Shown one piece after another: positions 32,169 through 40,197 of a stretch of DNA of 42,279 bases. A program made the position numbers and the translations under genes. The stretch comes from Clostridium sp. UBA2485. Lineage in GTDB: Bacteria > Bacillota > Clostridia > Clostridiales > Clostridiaceae. The notes beneath the pieces are model-generated. The model had not been told where the DNA came from, searched no databases, and saw only the letters and a list, made by a program, of their open reading frames with translations. The stretch covers positions 120,626 through 162,904 of the forward strand of contig NZ_DDOV01000081.1 in assembly GCF_002341865.1 (NCBI RefSeq), written 5' to 3'. The first letter of the stretch is position 1. Every line of letters begins with the position of its first letter.

Positions 32169-32353
32169 TATTTATTTCTTCCCATCCTTTTCATCTTAAC
32201 TGAATACTTTAGAAGTATTTTCTGATATGTTTTTAGTTTAATGCCAGATAAATTCTCTGTGAATGCAACTGGATCTTTTAAACATTCCTCTATTTCTTTA
32301 ACAGTCAACCTATTTATAGCTGAATTATTTTGTTGTTTACCGTTATTCACCAT
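32168..32353 (-). CDS. 61-residue protein resembling a terminase N-terminus
   Basis: ATG at 32353 behind GGAGGATGATAA. The segment CLKDPVAFTEN then GIKLKTYQKILLK resembles the stretch in front of the ATPase of phage large terminases, where a YQ pair contacts adenine, but the frame ends with a basic tail and has no Walker motif. It could be a stand-alone adaptor related to that region, a relic, or a chance likeness. The rest of the frame shows no decay. Confidence 0.5.
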   Translation of the reverse strand: MVNNGKQQNNSAINRLTVKEIEECLKDPVAFTENLSGIKLKTYQKILLKYSVKMKRMGRNK

Positions 32354-32386
32354 TTATCATCCTCCAAGACTTATTTTAAATTTGTT

Positions 32387-32545
32387 CTAAGCCCAATCTA
32401 AATGGACATACTCGTCACCAGTACAATCTTTCTCTACGTATATTCTTTCTACTTCACAAGCTCCAAAATCAAATTTTACTTTTAACTTCCCATATCCATC
32501 ATCTTTAAGTTTTTGTAATTCTAATATTAATTCGTTTACATCCAT
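32387..32545 (-). CDS. 52-residue protein of unknown function
   Basis: Read directly. ATG at 32545 behind GAGGGTAGTAAAT. An N-terminal helix (DVNELILELQKLKDDGYG) is followed by a beta segment and an acidic end EYVHLDWA. No overlap with other minus-strand genes, and it fills the gap between its neighbours. Not recognised. Confidence 0.65.
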   Translation of the reverse strand: MDVNELILELQKLKDDGYGKLKVKFDFGACEVERIYVEKDCTGDEYVHLDWA

Positions 32546-32564
32546 ATTTACTACCCTCTTTATA

Positions 32565-32777
32565 TTATAATATTAATAATGGGTATCCATTAGGATGTTC
32601 GTCAGCGTTAACATGTATAATCCAGTTAGTGCCATACACACCTGGGAGTGTGCCTGTTTCCTTCATATTTTTAATTTCATCTAAAACATTAATCATATTT
32701 TCCTTTATGGTTGTATAATCTTCCTCTGTATAAAATTTACCACTATGTTTAAAATACTCCAATTTTATTTTGTACAT
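32565..32777 (-). CDS. Small conserved phage-type protein
   Basis: 70 residues. ATG at 32777 behind GAGGAGGGTAAATAATT. The pattern YKIKLEYFKHSGKFYTEEDY and GTLPGVYG, ending in a His/Pro-rich tail, resembles short hypothetical proteins I recall from many Firmicute phages. Function unknown. Confidence 0.65.
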   Translation of the reverse strand: MYKIKLEYFKHSGKFYTEEDYTTIKENMINVLDEIKNMKETGTLPGVYGTNWIIHVNADEHPNGYPLLIL

Positions 32778-32834
32778 AATTATTTACCCTCCTCTTAATA
32801 CAAATGTATATTTTTATTAAAACTGAATATTTAT

Positions 32835-33410
32835 TTACTCTTGTACTTCCTTTAATAACAATTTGCTTAATGCCTTTTTGAATGCTCTATCAATACCTTC
32901 TTCTCTATTGTAAGTATCATATTTGTTACAATATATACTAGTTTCTACATTATAATGTAACAATTTTACTGTGGTTCTTCTTCCTCTAATATTAATCTTA
33001 CATTGATATTCTTTATCAAATACTAAACTAGTTGTAAAAGCTTCTTTAGGAATTTCTCTTTCAAAAATAACTTCAAATATACCTCCATGCATCATATTAT
33101 CATCTGTTTTTATTCTGCATATTCTTCCATTATCAAATTTTTCAATAACTACTCCTTTAATTTCTTTATAACATCTACCTATAGTTATTTTAATTGTTGC
33201 AACATCCCCTATATCTAAATTGTTTTCTACAATTTTAAAATATTTATCAAAATTACTTTTATGTACGCTGCAAACATATCCTAAATCATTTTTAATATAT
33301 ATTCTCTCATTTATAATTTTTGTAATTTTATTATTTTTCCCTACAAATATTCCCCCACGAATAGATCTACTACCTTCAACTTTCATCCCTACTTCTAATT
33401 TTCTACTCAT
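32835..33410 (-). CDS. Protein with tandem small beta-barrel-like segments
   Basis: 191 residues. ATG at 33410 behind GGAGAGATAATT. Three segments with glycine-turn-strand character (KLEVGMKVEGSRS, LDIGDVATIKITIG and a barrel-like GGIFEVIFE) suggest repeated SH3/KOW-like folds. The C-terminus is helical and basic. A nucleic-acid-binding role is possible but unproven. Confidence 0.55.
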   Translation of the reverse strand: MSRKLEVGMKVEGSRSIRGGIFVGKNNKITKIINERIYIKNDLGYVCSVHKSNFDKYFKIVENNLDIGDVATIKITIGRCYKEIKGVVIEKFDNGRICRIKTDDNMMHGGIFEVIFEREIPKEAFTTSLVFDKEYQCKINIRGRRTTVKLLHYNVETSIYCNKYDTYNREEGIDRAFKKALSKLLLKEVQE

Positions 33411-33488
33411 AATTATCTCTCCTTTATTTTAATATTTTATTTTTTATATTATTTAAACTCCAACATTCATACTCTCAAATTCTGGTCT

Positions 33489-34127
33489 TCAAAACAAAAA
33501 CCTCTCTCTATCAATATTGTAAGAGTCACATACAGCTTGATGCAATGAAGCTATCGCTGAATAATCACTAGGTTTTTTATCAAACATTTTATAAAGTAAA
33601 TTTGTTGATCTTATATAATCTGATACAATACGATTAATTATTTCATTATAATGTTCATTATCATTTTCTTTGAAATGTAATATTAAGTTTGTCATATCAT
33701 TATCTTTTTTCAAACGAACATCTATTAAGATAGTTCTACATTTTGATTGTTTTTCATTTATTAGTCCCTTTATAAATTCTTTATCTTTATCGTCAATATT
33801 TAAATTATCAGAAACTATCACAATATCTGATTTAGATTGTTTAATAATTCCATCTACATAAGTATACAATTCACTAATGTCACATTCATCACTGCCGCAC
33901 CCCCAATGAGTTATAATTAATGGTGCTAATAAATTGCTATCTATTGTAAATCTTTTATGTATACTTATTAAATCATCTTCTAATTCATTTAAAAACTCTT
34001 TGATTTCATATGCATAAACCTCTGAGTATTTCTTATCATATTCATCATACGCACTCCCTAAAAGAGTCTCACACAACATATTTTGCGTCTTGCTAATGTT
34101 TTTAACTATTGCACTTACTAATTCCAC
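33489..34127 (-). CDS. Protein of unknown function
   Basis: 212 residues. GTG at 34127 behind GGGAGG with 9 nt spacing. N-terminal half helical; middle holds IITHWGCGSDECD and a Rossmann-like strand series (DIVIVSDNLNIDD, RTILIDVRLK), possibly a nucleotide- or metal-binding fold. Lies just downstream of the chemoreceptor gene. Not recognised. Confidence 0.55.
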   Translation of the reverse strand: MELVSAIVKNISKTQNMLCETLLGSAYDEYDKKYSEVYAYEIKEFLNELEDDLISIHKRFTIDSNLLAPLIITHWGCGSDECDISELYTYVDGIIKQSKSDIVIVSDNLNIDDKDKEFIKGLINEKQSKCRTILIDVRLKKDNDMTNLILHFKENDNEHYNEIINRIVSDYIRSTNLLYKMFDKKPSDYSAIASLHQAVCDSYNIDRERFLF

Positions 34128-34183
34128 TTATTTCATCCTCCCTAATTTCTCGTATTTACATAAATATATTGATAAACAACTTT

Positions 34184-35839
34184 CTATAAAATAAACTTGT
34201 CCATTTCATCATTCATATTATTCATTCTCGTTACTCTATTTTCAATTCCTTTTTGGATATGTTCATTCATGTTATTTATTTCTTTTATATCACCATTCAT
34301 TTGTTCTGTGTTTGCATACACTTCTTCTGTCTTTTGTGCAAAATCATTTATTGCAATAGAGATTTGTTCTATTGATTGATTTACTTCTGCAGACATGTGT
34401 CTTATCTCTGATGTTATTTCCGATATTTCATTTGAATTTTGTATATAATCCTCATTAACTATTTCTAATAATTCATTATCTTTAGTTATCTTATTATTTA
34501 TGAACTCTAAAATCTTATTCGCATTGTTGCCAAGATTAGATACGGTGTTTTTAATTTCATGTGTTATAGGTTCTACGTTATTAAGAGTCTGATTAGTTTG
34601 ATCTGCTAACTTTCTTATTTCATTAGCTACTACTGCAAAACCCTTACCATATTCACCTGCATGGGTAGCTTCTATTTGTGCATTTAATGCCAATAGATTT
34701 ATCTGATTAGTGATATTATCCAACTCTTTTACAATTATTGAAATGTCATTCACAATCTCGCTTTCTTTTATCAGTTTCTTGATTTTTTCTTTTTTCTCGT
34801 TATAAATACTCTCTGTCTCTTGAAGCTCTTTAGTTGATTTTCTCTTATTTTCATTTGTTTTCTCTTTAATTGCATTTGCACTTTCACTTGTTTCTAATAC
34901 TTTCTGATTAAGAGTTTCGGTTATAGTGCCTATTTCTTCAATACTAGAATAGATTTCTTGTATTGTGGCACTTGAATTTTCTAAACTATTTAAAATATCT
35001 TTCGATTTAATATTTGTATTCTCAGATTTGCTAGTTATTTGCTTTGCGTTCTCTAATAAGTCTTTTGTTGTCTCTGAAAAATGAATGGAGTTATTTTTAA
35101 ATTCTTCTATAAAACTACTTACATTCTCCATTATTTTATTTAAAGCATTATTTAAAGTTTCTATTTCTTTTATTTTGTAATCTTTTGTAAATCTTAGTGT
35201 AAAGTCCCCTTTGATTATTTCCTCTGACACTTCTACTACATTCTTGATGCTATTTGTAACTTTGCTAAGATAGAAAGTACATACTAATACTATTAATGCA
35301 AGTATGGATAAACTTATAATTATTTGTTTTATAAACAATTCTTTGCTATTTTGCAGTATGTTATCTATTTTTATGCCTACATTTATCACATACTCTACTT
35401 CCCCTTCAGCGTTCATATGGGGGAATGTAATTATAAATAAATTCTTTTTAGCTTGTTCTATGTAATGCCTTTCTCCCAATATCTCCTTTGTACTTCTTAT
35501 TTGATTCATTAAACTTACGTTTGAACAATCTTCACCAACACGCTCTCTAATGCTATGTCCAATCATTTTGTCGTTTTTGTCCACAATATTTATTATGTCT
35601 ACAACTTCATTGTTCTTTTCATAAAACTCTTCTACTATATCTTGTATATCTGTAGATGAATTGCTTATATCGTGGGTAAAATTATTAGCGATAATCTTAC
35701 CCATTTCTAGCATTTGATAATCGTTACTATCTTTAAGTGATGAATTATACAATGTTAGTACAATTCCGATAAGTGCAGCTATAGAAATTATATAAACTGA
35801 CATTAATTTAGTTCTTAAACTCATTTTTATTTTCCCCAT
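34184..35839 (-). CDS. Methyl-accepting chemotaxis protein, membrane sensor
   Basis: 551 residues with complete receptor layout: membrane helix 1 (about 11-31), an external sensor of about 140 residues resembling a single-Cache domain (FPHMNAEGEVEYVINVG near 139-155), membrane helix 2 (172-192), HAMP (about 190-245) and a cytoplasmic coiled coil whose tip, INLLALNAQIEATHAGEYGKG (380-400), matches the CheA/CheW-contacting hairpin of receptors. No CheR-tethering pentapeptide at the end. It would sense an unknown small molecule and signal to the host CheA. No other chemotaxis gene is in the window. ATG at 35839 behind GAGGGGG. Such a gene among phage accessory genes is odd and may be acquired cargo. 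Confidence 0.92.
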   Translation of the reverse strand: MGKIKMSLRTKLMSVYIISIAALIGIVLTLYNSSLKDSNDYQMLEMGKIIANNFTHDISNSSTDIQDIVEEFYEKNNEVVDIINIVDKNDKMIGHSIRERVGEDCSNVSLMNQIRSTKEILGERHYIEQAKKNLFIITFPHMNAEGEVEYVINVGIKIDNILQNSKELFIKQIIISLSILALIVLVCTFYLSKVTNSIKNVVEVSEEIIKGDFTLRFTKDYKIKEIETLNNALNKIMENVSSFIEEFKNNSIHFSETTKDLLENAKQITSKSENTNIKSKDILNSLENSSATIQEIYSSIEEIGTITETLNQKVLETSESANAIKEKTNENKRKSTKELQETESIYNEKKEKIKKLIKESEIVNDISIIVKELDNITNQINLLALNAQIEATHAGEYGKGFAVVANEIRKLADQTNQTLNNVEPITHEIKNTVSNLGNNANKILEFINNKITKDNELLEIVNEDYIQNSNEISEITSEIRHMSAEVNQSIEQISIAINDFAQKTEEVYANTEQMNGDIKEINNMNEHIQKGIENRVTRMNNMNDEMDKFIL

Positions 35840-35864
35840 TGAGATATGCCCCCTCTTTATATCT

Positions 35865-36350
35865 TTACAATACTTCGTACACTGTGTATAAGCTTTTTAA
35901 ATCTCTATTCTTTGAAAACTTTTCTGAATCAGAATTAAAACTCCAGATTCGCAACTCTATTCTGTCAACTTCACCTTTATTCTTTTTCTCTTTTGCTGCC
36001 GCTTCTACGGTTTTCATTAGTTCTGTACCTACACCAAGTCCCATGTAATCTTCTTCTACTTGTATCATAGACATACACGCCACTCTTGATTTTGATAACT
36101 TAGAGTTTTCTTCTTTCTCCTCGATTTCCATATAGCTAAAACCTACAATTTCTTTTTCTTCACTTTCTGCTACAACCATATAATAATTGCTATTTTCAAC
36201 TATATTTTTGAATTCTTCTTCGTTATACTTTATTTCTTCTTTAGTGAATATATTAGGTAAATGCTCTTTATGTAATTGCAATAGTTTAGTCGCTAGGTCA
36301 TTCACCCTTTCTCTATCTTCCATTTCAACTTCTCTAATTTTAAATTCCAT
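35865..36350 (-). CDS. GNAT-family N-acetyltransferase
   Basis: 161 residues, normal GNAT length. The acetyl-CoA motif A is VEEDYMGLGVGTELM (98-112), with MGLGVG in place of the common R/Q-x-x-G-x-G/A. Upstream strands YYMVVAESEEKEIVGFSYM form the usual core. Substrate unknown. It is followed after 25 nt by the chemoreceptor gene, so the two are likely one transcript. Upstream neighbour is a 49-residue gene. Confidence 0.85.
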   Translation of the reverse strand: MEFKIREVEMEDRERVNDLATKLLQLHKEHLPNIFTKEEIKYNEEEFKNIVENSNYYMVVAESEEKEIVGFSYMEIEEKEENSKLSKSRVACMSMIQVEEDYMGLGVGTELMKTVEAAAKEKKNKGEVDRIELRIWSFNSDSEKFSKNRDLKSLYTVYEVL

Positions 36351-36388
36351 AATACACCTCTCATAATATATTTATTTAAATATTTTCA

Positions 36389-36538
36389 TTACCATCTTAA
36401 ATCTACTACAATATTGCTCTCAATGTGTCTGAACTTGTAATTGTCACAAGTCCTATCTATATAGTGAAACTTTCCTGGATCTAAACCCTGTTGTATTAAA
36501 AATTTTCTAGCTCCATCCGCCATTGCTTTACTACTCAT
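36389..36538 (-). CDS. 49-residue protein of unknown function
   Basis: Read directly. ATG at 36538 behind AAGGATG (8 nt). The first 18 residues form a small-residue helix (SSKAMADGARKFLIQQG), followed by a charged, His/Tyr-containing segment ending VVDLRW. Fills the gap between the GNAT gene and the gene at 36555. Not recognised. Confidence 0.6.
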   Translation of the reverse strand: MSSKAMADGARKFLIQQGLDPGKFHYIDRTCDNYKFRHIESNIVVDLRW

Positions 36539-36554
36539 GCATTATCACATCCTT

Positions 36555-36839
36555 CTAATCCAATAAACTATTTCGTATCTCCTTTGTAAACACAGCACAA
36601 GGTAAATATATAGAATTGCTCATTCCTTTATATATGCCTTCATTGCTTTTCCCTTCTACGTGCTTCCACGCTGTTGACCTCATCTCTTTTATATGTTTTT
36701 CTCTTAATTCTTCATCTTTATATATGTATTTCATATTATACTCTCCGAAAACATGGTCTATATTTTCCGTATATAAGACTACCCCTTTCTCTTTTGTCTT
36801 CTGTTCTATTATTTTTGCAGTTTCTAAATCTACTGACAT
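36555..36839 (-). CDS. Small protein of unknown function
   Basis: 94 residues. ATG at 36839 behind AAGGGGTGAGGAA. Mixed alpha/beta with KHIKEMRSTAWKHVEGKS in the middle. A conserved 13-mer lies 39 nt upstream. Not recognised. Confidence 0.6.
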   Translation of the reverse strand: MSVDLETAKIIEQKTKEKGVVLYTENIDHVFGEYNMKYIYKDEELREKHIKEMRSTAWKHVEGKSNEGIYKGMSNSIYLPCAVFTKEIRNSLLD

Positions 36840-36874
36840 TTCCTCACCCCTTCACTCTTATCAAAATAATGAAT

Positions 36875-37093
36875 TTATTTAATATTTTTAACTTCTTCAT
36901 ATGTATATCTACCTTCAAAATAAGTATCCGAAAGGTATCCAAAGCTCTTGTTACATTGATTGCAAACTCTAATGAACTCAAAATATTTCTTATTATTAAT
37001 TTCTGCAATCTTGTAATCTTTTGTTCTCCCATCTAAAAGCTTTTTACATTTAGGACAGCATATTTGGTCATTAATTTTTATTGCAACTCTCAT
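36875..37093 (-). CDS. Small zinc-ribbon protein
   Basis: 72 residues. The frame opens farther up at 37156, but that region is the promoter itself; ATG at 37093 behind AAGGGAG is the true start. CCPKCKK (11-17) and CNQCNKS (44-50) make a two-knuckle zinc ribbon. The last codons, EEVKNIK and stop, are formed by the conserved 13-mer. First gene behind the promoter at 37124-37153. Confidence 0.75.
   Translation of the reverse strand: MRVAIKINDQICCPKCKKLLDGRTKDYKIAEINNKKYFEFIRVCNQCNKSFGYLSDTYFEGRYTYEEVKNIK
36878..36890 (-). promoter_or_regulatory. Conserved 13-mer element
   Basis: Exact TAAAAATATTAAA on the minus strand, 39 nt before ATG 36839, without a following -35/-10 pair. It doubles as the KNIK codons at the end of the zinc-ribbon gene 36875-37093. 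Confidence 0.6.
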
Positions 37094-37123
37094 AAAATAT
37101 CTCCCTTGCCAATCTTTACTATT

Positions 37124-37173
37124 AGTATACTCTATTACAAAGTGAAATGTCAACAATTAATTTAATATTTTTA
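37124..37173 (-). promoter_or_regulatory. Sigma-A type promoter with conserved upstream 13-mer
   Basis: TTGACA (37153-37148), 18 bp, TATACT (37129-37124) on the minus strand, preceded by an exact TAAAAATATTAAA at 37173-37161. Predicted start near 37117, about 25 nt before ATG 37093. Confidence 0.78.
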
Positions 37174-37212
37174 TAATTAATTGTTTAGGTATAATAAAAC
37201 TCCATGAAATAG

Positions 37213-37704
37213 TCACAGAGTCTCTAATTTTGTGAATTTTGTATTGCCATACAGATTTCTTTCCTGTTTACCTAGTTCTCCATTTTTCTTAATGATTTTA
37301 TACCTTAGACAACTCCAATGTGTTATATTATCTGGAGCTATCATTTCTCCAATTTGACCATTCTCAAGCTGTATTCTACTTCCTATATCAAGATCTTTAC
37401 TAATAAGGCAGCTAATATACTCGACTTTAGGATAAGTATCTTGACTTAATAACAACTCAATATACTTATTTAGATTAGAATAGTGAGTATCTGGATGATG
37501 CAGCCAAAAATCTCTTTCTACCCTCTTATCATCAGACTTATACGTTATCTGTGCAGTCTCTACACTATACATAGCTGTAGCTATATTTAAAATCTTTTCC
37601 ACTGTCATCTTTCTTGATATTACTATTCTTATATTTAACTCAGGATGCTCTATCTCAAAAGTCTCCGCTAACTTTAGCTTTTCAAATTTCTTATTGTAAT
37701 CCAA
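37213..37704 (-). CDS. Protein of unknown function
   Basis: About 163 residues from TTG 37704, which lies 6 nt after AGGTG; GTG 37713 is the alternative but overlaps that site. Alpha/beta; contains FWLHHPDTHYSN and IGSRIQLENGQIGEMI. Not recognised. Confidence 0.55.
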   Translation of the reverse strand: MDYNKKFEKLKLAETFEIEHPELNIRIVISRKMTVEKILNIATAMYSVETAQITYKSDDKRVERDFWLHHPDTHYSNLNKYIELLLSQDTYPKVEYISCLISKDLDIGSRIQLENGQIGEMIAPDNITHWSCLRYKIIKKNGELGKQERNLYGNTKFTKLETL

Positions 37705-37762
37705 TATTATCACCTACTGTCTTTTTCTCATATATTTGCCATGTTTTATAGGTCATTAATTT

Positions 37763-38062
37763 TTAAATATTTTCCATTACACATTCACCATTTTTATACA
37801 TACTAACATAAAAATAACTCGACCACTTATATTTAAATAAAGCAACTCTTATCTTAGCCTCTTTCAAATTATCATATTTTTCTATTAATAATTCTTCACA
37901 ATCTAAATCATTAATATCACATTTTAAACCTAATTCTTTTATTGCTCTATCAGGTTCTACTAAATCACTAGGTCTTATAAACACACAATATTCATCAGGT
38001 GTTGACTTACTTATAATACTGAAAATATCATGTATTTTCAAAGTTTTCGATTCTTTTAACAT
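37763..38062 (-). CDS. Small protein of unknown function
   Basis: 99 residues. ATG at 38062 behind AGGGGGTGTAAT. Mixed alpha/beta with three Cys spread out; no motif. Its 3' end has a loose version of the shared element. Not recognised. Confidence 0.6.
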   Translation of the reverse strand: MLKESKTLKIHDIFSIISKSTPDEYCVFIRPSDLVEPDRAIKELGLKCDINDLDCEELLIEKYDNLKEAKIRVALFKYKWSSYFYVSMYKNGECVMENI

Positions 38063-38094
38063 ATTACACCCCCTGTTAACTTAAAAGTTGTATT

Positions 38095-38346
38095 TTATTT
38101 CAATCTCCTTCCTGTGATTAAATCATGTAGCTCAAAACTAAGAACACTATCATCATTGTTGCTAATCTCTTTTGCCAACTCTATTTTCTCTATTGATGCA
38201 ATGCTAATTGGATTAGTATAGTTTTCTGTATCTACTAAATATTCTATAGCTATTACTTTAGCATCACCTTCATTTTTACACTTTATCTCAAATCTAAATT
38301 CTAAATCATAATTGTTTCTCATTATAACTTTATATAAATTATCCAT
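38095..38346 (-). CDS. Small protein of unknown function
   Basis: 83 residues. ATG at 38346 behind ATGGGAGATAGATT. Beta-alpha-beta pattern (YKVIMRNNYDLEFRFEIKCKNEGDAKVIAIEYL), like several other small proteins in this run, suggesting relatives with a common small fold. Not recognised. Confidence 0.6.
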   Translation of the reverse strand: MDNLYKVIMRNNYDLEFRFEIKCKNEGDAKVIAIEYLVDTENYTNPISIASIEKIELAKEISNNDDSVLSFELHDLITGRRLK

Positions 38347-38396
38347 AATCTATCTCCCATAAATTATTATATGTACTGCTAGAACTAAATTCTAGC

Positions 38397-38576
38397 TTAT
38401 TTCATATCATCAGATATATAAATTTCTTCAACAACATTTACCCTAAGAACTTCTATTTTAGTATAAGAATCTTTAAATTCCTCCAACCAGTCTTCAACAT
38501 CTTTGTCATCTTTTAGCCAGTCAAATCCATATGAATCTCCGTCAAAATAAGTTACTAATATCTCTTCATCATTCAT
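38397..38576 (-). CDS. Small acidic protein of unknown function
   Basis: 59 residues from ATG 38576, which lies 7 nt after GAGGAGAGG; the frame opens at 38612, but that part overlaps the upstream gene. Very acidic (DWLKDDKDVEDWLEEFKD). The ribosome binding site is inside the last codons of the gene upstream, so translation is coupled. Not recognised. Confidence 0.6.
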   Translation of the reverse strand: MNDEEILVTYFDGDSYGFDWLKDDKDVEDWLEEFKDSYTKIEVLRVNVVEEIYISDDMK

Positions 38577-38577
38577 T

Positions 38578-38823
38578 TTAAAACCTCTCCTCAAAATCAA
38601 AGTCCGCTTCAATTGGCAATTCTATAAAATTATACTTCATTTTTAAATATAACTTTACAGAATAAATAGCTTGTGCATCGAAAACACTAAACGCCTCTTT
38701 ACACATACTTTCGAACTCTTCCCTGCTAAATTTATTTTTATGCATAAGATATTTAAAAGAATAAGCTGTTTCTCCATTTCTATCTGTATTTTCACATTTC
38801 ATACTTAATTTATATATAAACAT
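38578..38823 (-). CDS. Small protein of unknown function
   Basis: 81 residues. ATG at 38823 behind AGGAGTGAGCTTCA. Beta strands at both ends around a central helix. Ends FEERF, whose codons provide the next gene's ribosome binding site. Not recognised. Confidence 0.6.
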   Translation of the reverse strand: MFIYKLSMKCENTDRNGETAYSFKYLMHKNKFSREEFESMCKEAFSVFDAQAIYSVKLYLKMKYNFIELPIEADFDFEERF

Positions 38824-38852
38824 TGAAGCTCACTCCTATTCTAAATACTGCT

Positions 38853-39266
38853 TTAACTCTCCTCAATTATTTCTTTTATCATTCTTAATTTATCTAAAGT
38901 GAACCTACCTTTATTTTTATATCCACTAAATTCCGATTTAATTTGGTCATATAGTTTACCACTTTCAATTTCATCCAATATGTCTTGTTTGGTTAAGTAT
39001 AACTTATAATCTGCACCACCTGCAGTCCAAACTTGTCTATAATCATCCTCTACATTAAACTTCTCTTCATGAAAATAATTTATTTTACCATCTTCGTATC
39101 TACCAAACTTAACAGTTACATATTTTCTTCCTAGCTTGGTTATTTCCCCTTTGTAAATCCATTCTTCTATATTATTCGCATTTAATCGCCTTGCAGCATT
39201 ACTATGGTCTTCTATTTTAACCCAAATTTCTTGACCCGCTGTTAACTTTCCAAAATCTCTAATCAT
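38853..39266 (-). CDS. Phage-type beta-barrel domain protein
   Basis: 137 residues. ATG at 39266 behind TAGGAGGATGAT. The opening LTAGQEIWVKIEDHSNAARR then ITKLGRKYVTVKF matches small barrel proteins I recall from phage genomes under names such as beta barrel domain-containing protein. C-terminal half is helical with a Lys-rich end. Function unknown. Confidence 0.65.
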   Translation of the reverse strand: MIRDFGKLTAGQEIWVKIEDHSNAARRLNANNIEEWIYKGEITKLGRKYVTVKFGRYEDGKINYFHEEKFNVEDDYRQVWTAGGADYKLYLTKQDILDEIESGKLYDQIKSEFSGYKNKGRFTLDKLRMIKEIIEES

Positions 39267-39310
39267 ATCATCCTCCTAAATATTTAAAATAACTTTCCTA
39301 ATGATTGATC

Positions 39311-39790
39311 TTACTTACTTCTATCTACTAACTTGTTTAGCTCCTCATTGTAGCTAGTCCATAAAACAGTGCATTTTTTAAGTATTTCTTCATTAAATTC
39401 TAATAAATCCATACTTAAATCATACCATTCGTATTCATCATTACCATTACCTGTACTATAAAACTCACAACTTAGATTTTCTATCTCAGACAGTAATTTA
39501 TCATGTTTTGGCTTAGTAACGTCTGTATCTACAGAATATAATTCCCATAGTCTATTAAGGTCAGTTAAATCATCTCTAAATATTATTTTAGGATTTTTAT
39601 TTTTTATTTTATATGGAATAATAATCATATATTGTCTTCCATAATAATCTACTTCGTCAAATATAATTTCATTTGAATCTTCTCTTATTTCACAATAAAT
39701 AGGATTTTGATGCTTAATGAAATCTTTAAAGTTTCTATATTTATCGTCTATTAAATTTATAGCTTCCTGTAAGTTTATCTCATTTGCCAA
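39311..39790 (-). CDS. Protein of unknown function
   Basis: About 159 residues from TTG 39790, 9 nt after AGGAGG; GTG 39799 is an alternative but lies in the ribosome binding site. Acidic alpha/beta protein with a strand-rich middle (NEIIFDEVDYYGRQYMIIIPYK). Not recognised. Confidence 0.55.
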   Translation of the reverse strand: MANEINLQEAINLIDDKYRNFKDFIKHQNPIYCEIREDSNEIIFDEVDYYGRQYMIIIPYKIKNKNPKIIFRDDLTDLNRLWELYSVDTDVTKPKHDKLLSEIENLSCEFYSTGNGNDEYEWYDLSMDLLEFNEEILKKCTVLWTSYNEELNKLVDRSK

Positions 39791-39850
39791 ATCTCTCACC
39801 CTCCTGATTGTTGCCCCTCTATGTCTACATTCAACATTTTACTACAATAA

Positions 39851-40114
39851 CTACATTCTAAACAGCAGCCATTGCATTTCCATCTTATTAAATTTCAACT
39901 CAAAAATTTTAACCCCATTTTCATCATTACTTTGGCACTTATAGATAATGCAATCTACGCCTTCTACTTTGCCTTCATACTTTTCGAAAGCTTTTGTAAT
40001 AACAATCACTTGCTGCTCTCCATCTTCATTCGCCACCCGTATTCTCTGTGGCTTAATGTTACCATCTTTATCAAAATAACAAACTACATCACACATTTGA
40101 TTCACTACTTTCAC
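39851..40114 (-). CDS. Conserved phage-type small protein
   Basis: 87 residues. GTG at 40114 behind AGGTGATAGC. Beta-rich; the pattern VEGVDCIIYKCQSN, then VKIFELKF and a final aromatic pair resembles a family I recall from Firmicute phages and integrated elements, with no function assigned. A Cys-rich frame overlaps its 3' end. Confidence 0.65.
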   Translation of the reverse strand: MKVVNQMCDVVCYFDKDGNIKPQRIRVANEDGEQQVIVITKAFEKYEGKVEGVDCIIYKCQSNDENGVKIFELKFNKMEMQWLLFRM

Positions 40115-40197
40115 GCTATCACCTACAATCTGACTGTTAAGGTAATTATAATAGATATCAATAGTTATTCCTAAATTCTATATTGCTATTTTAAACA

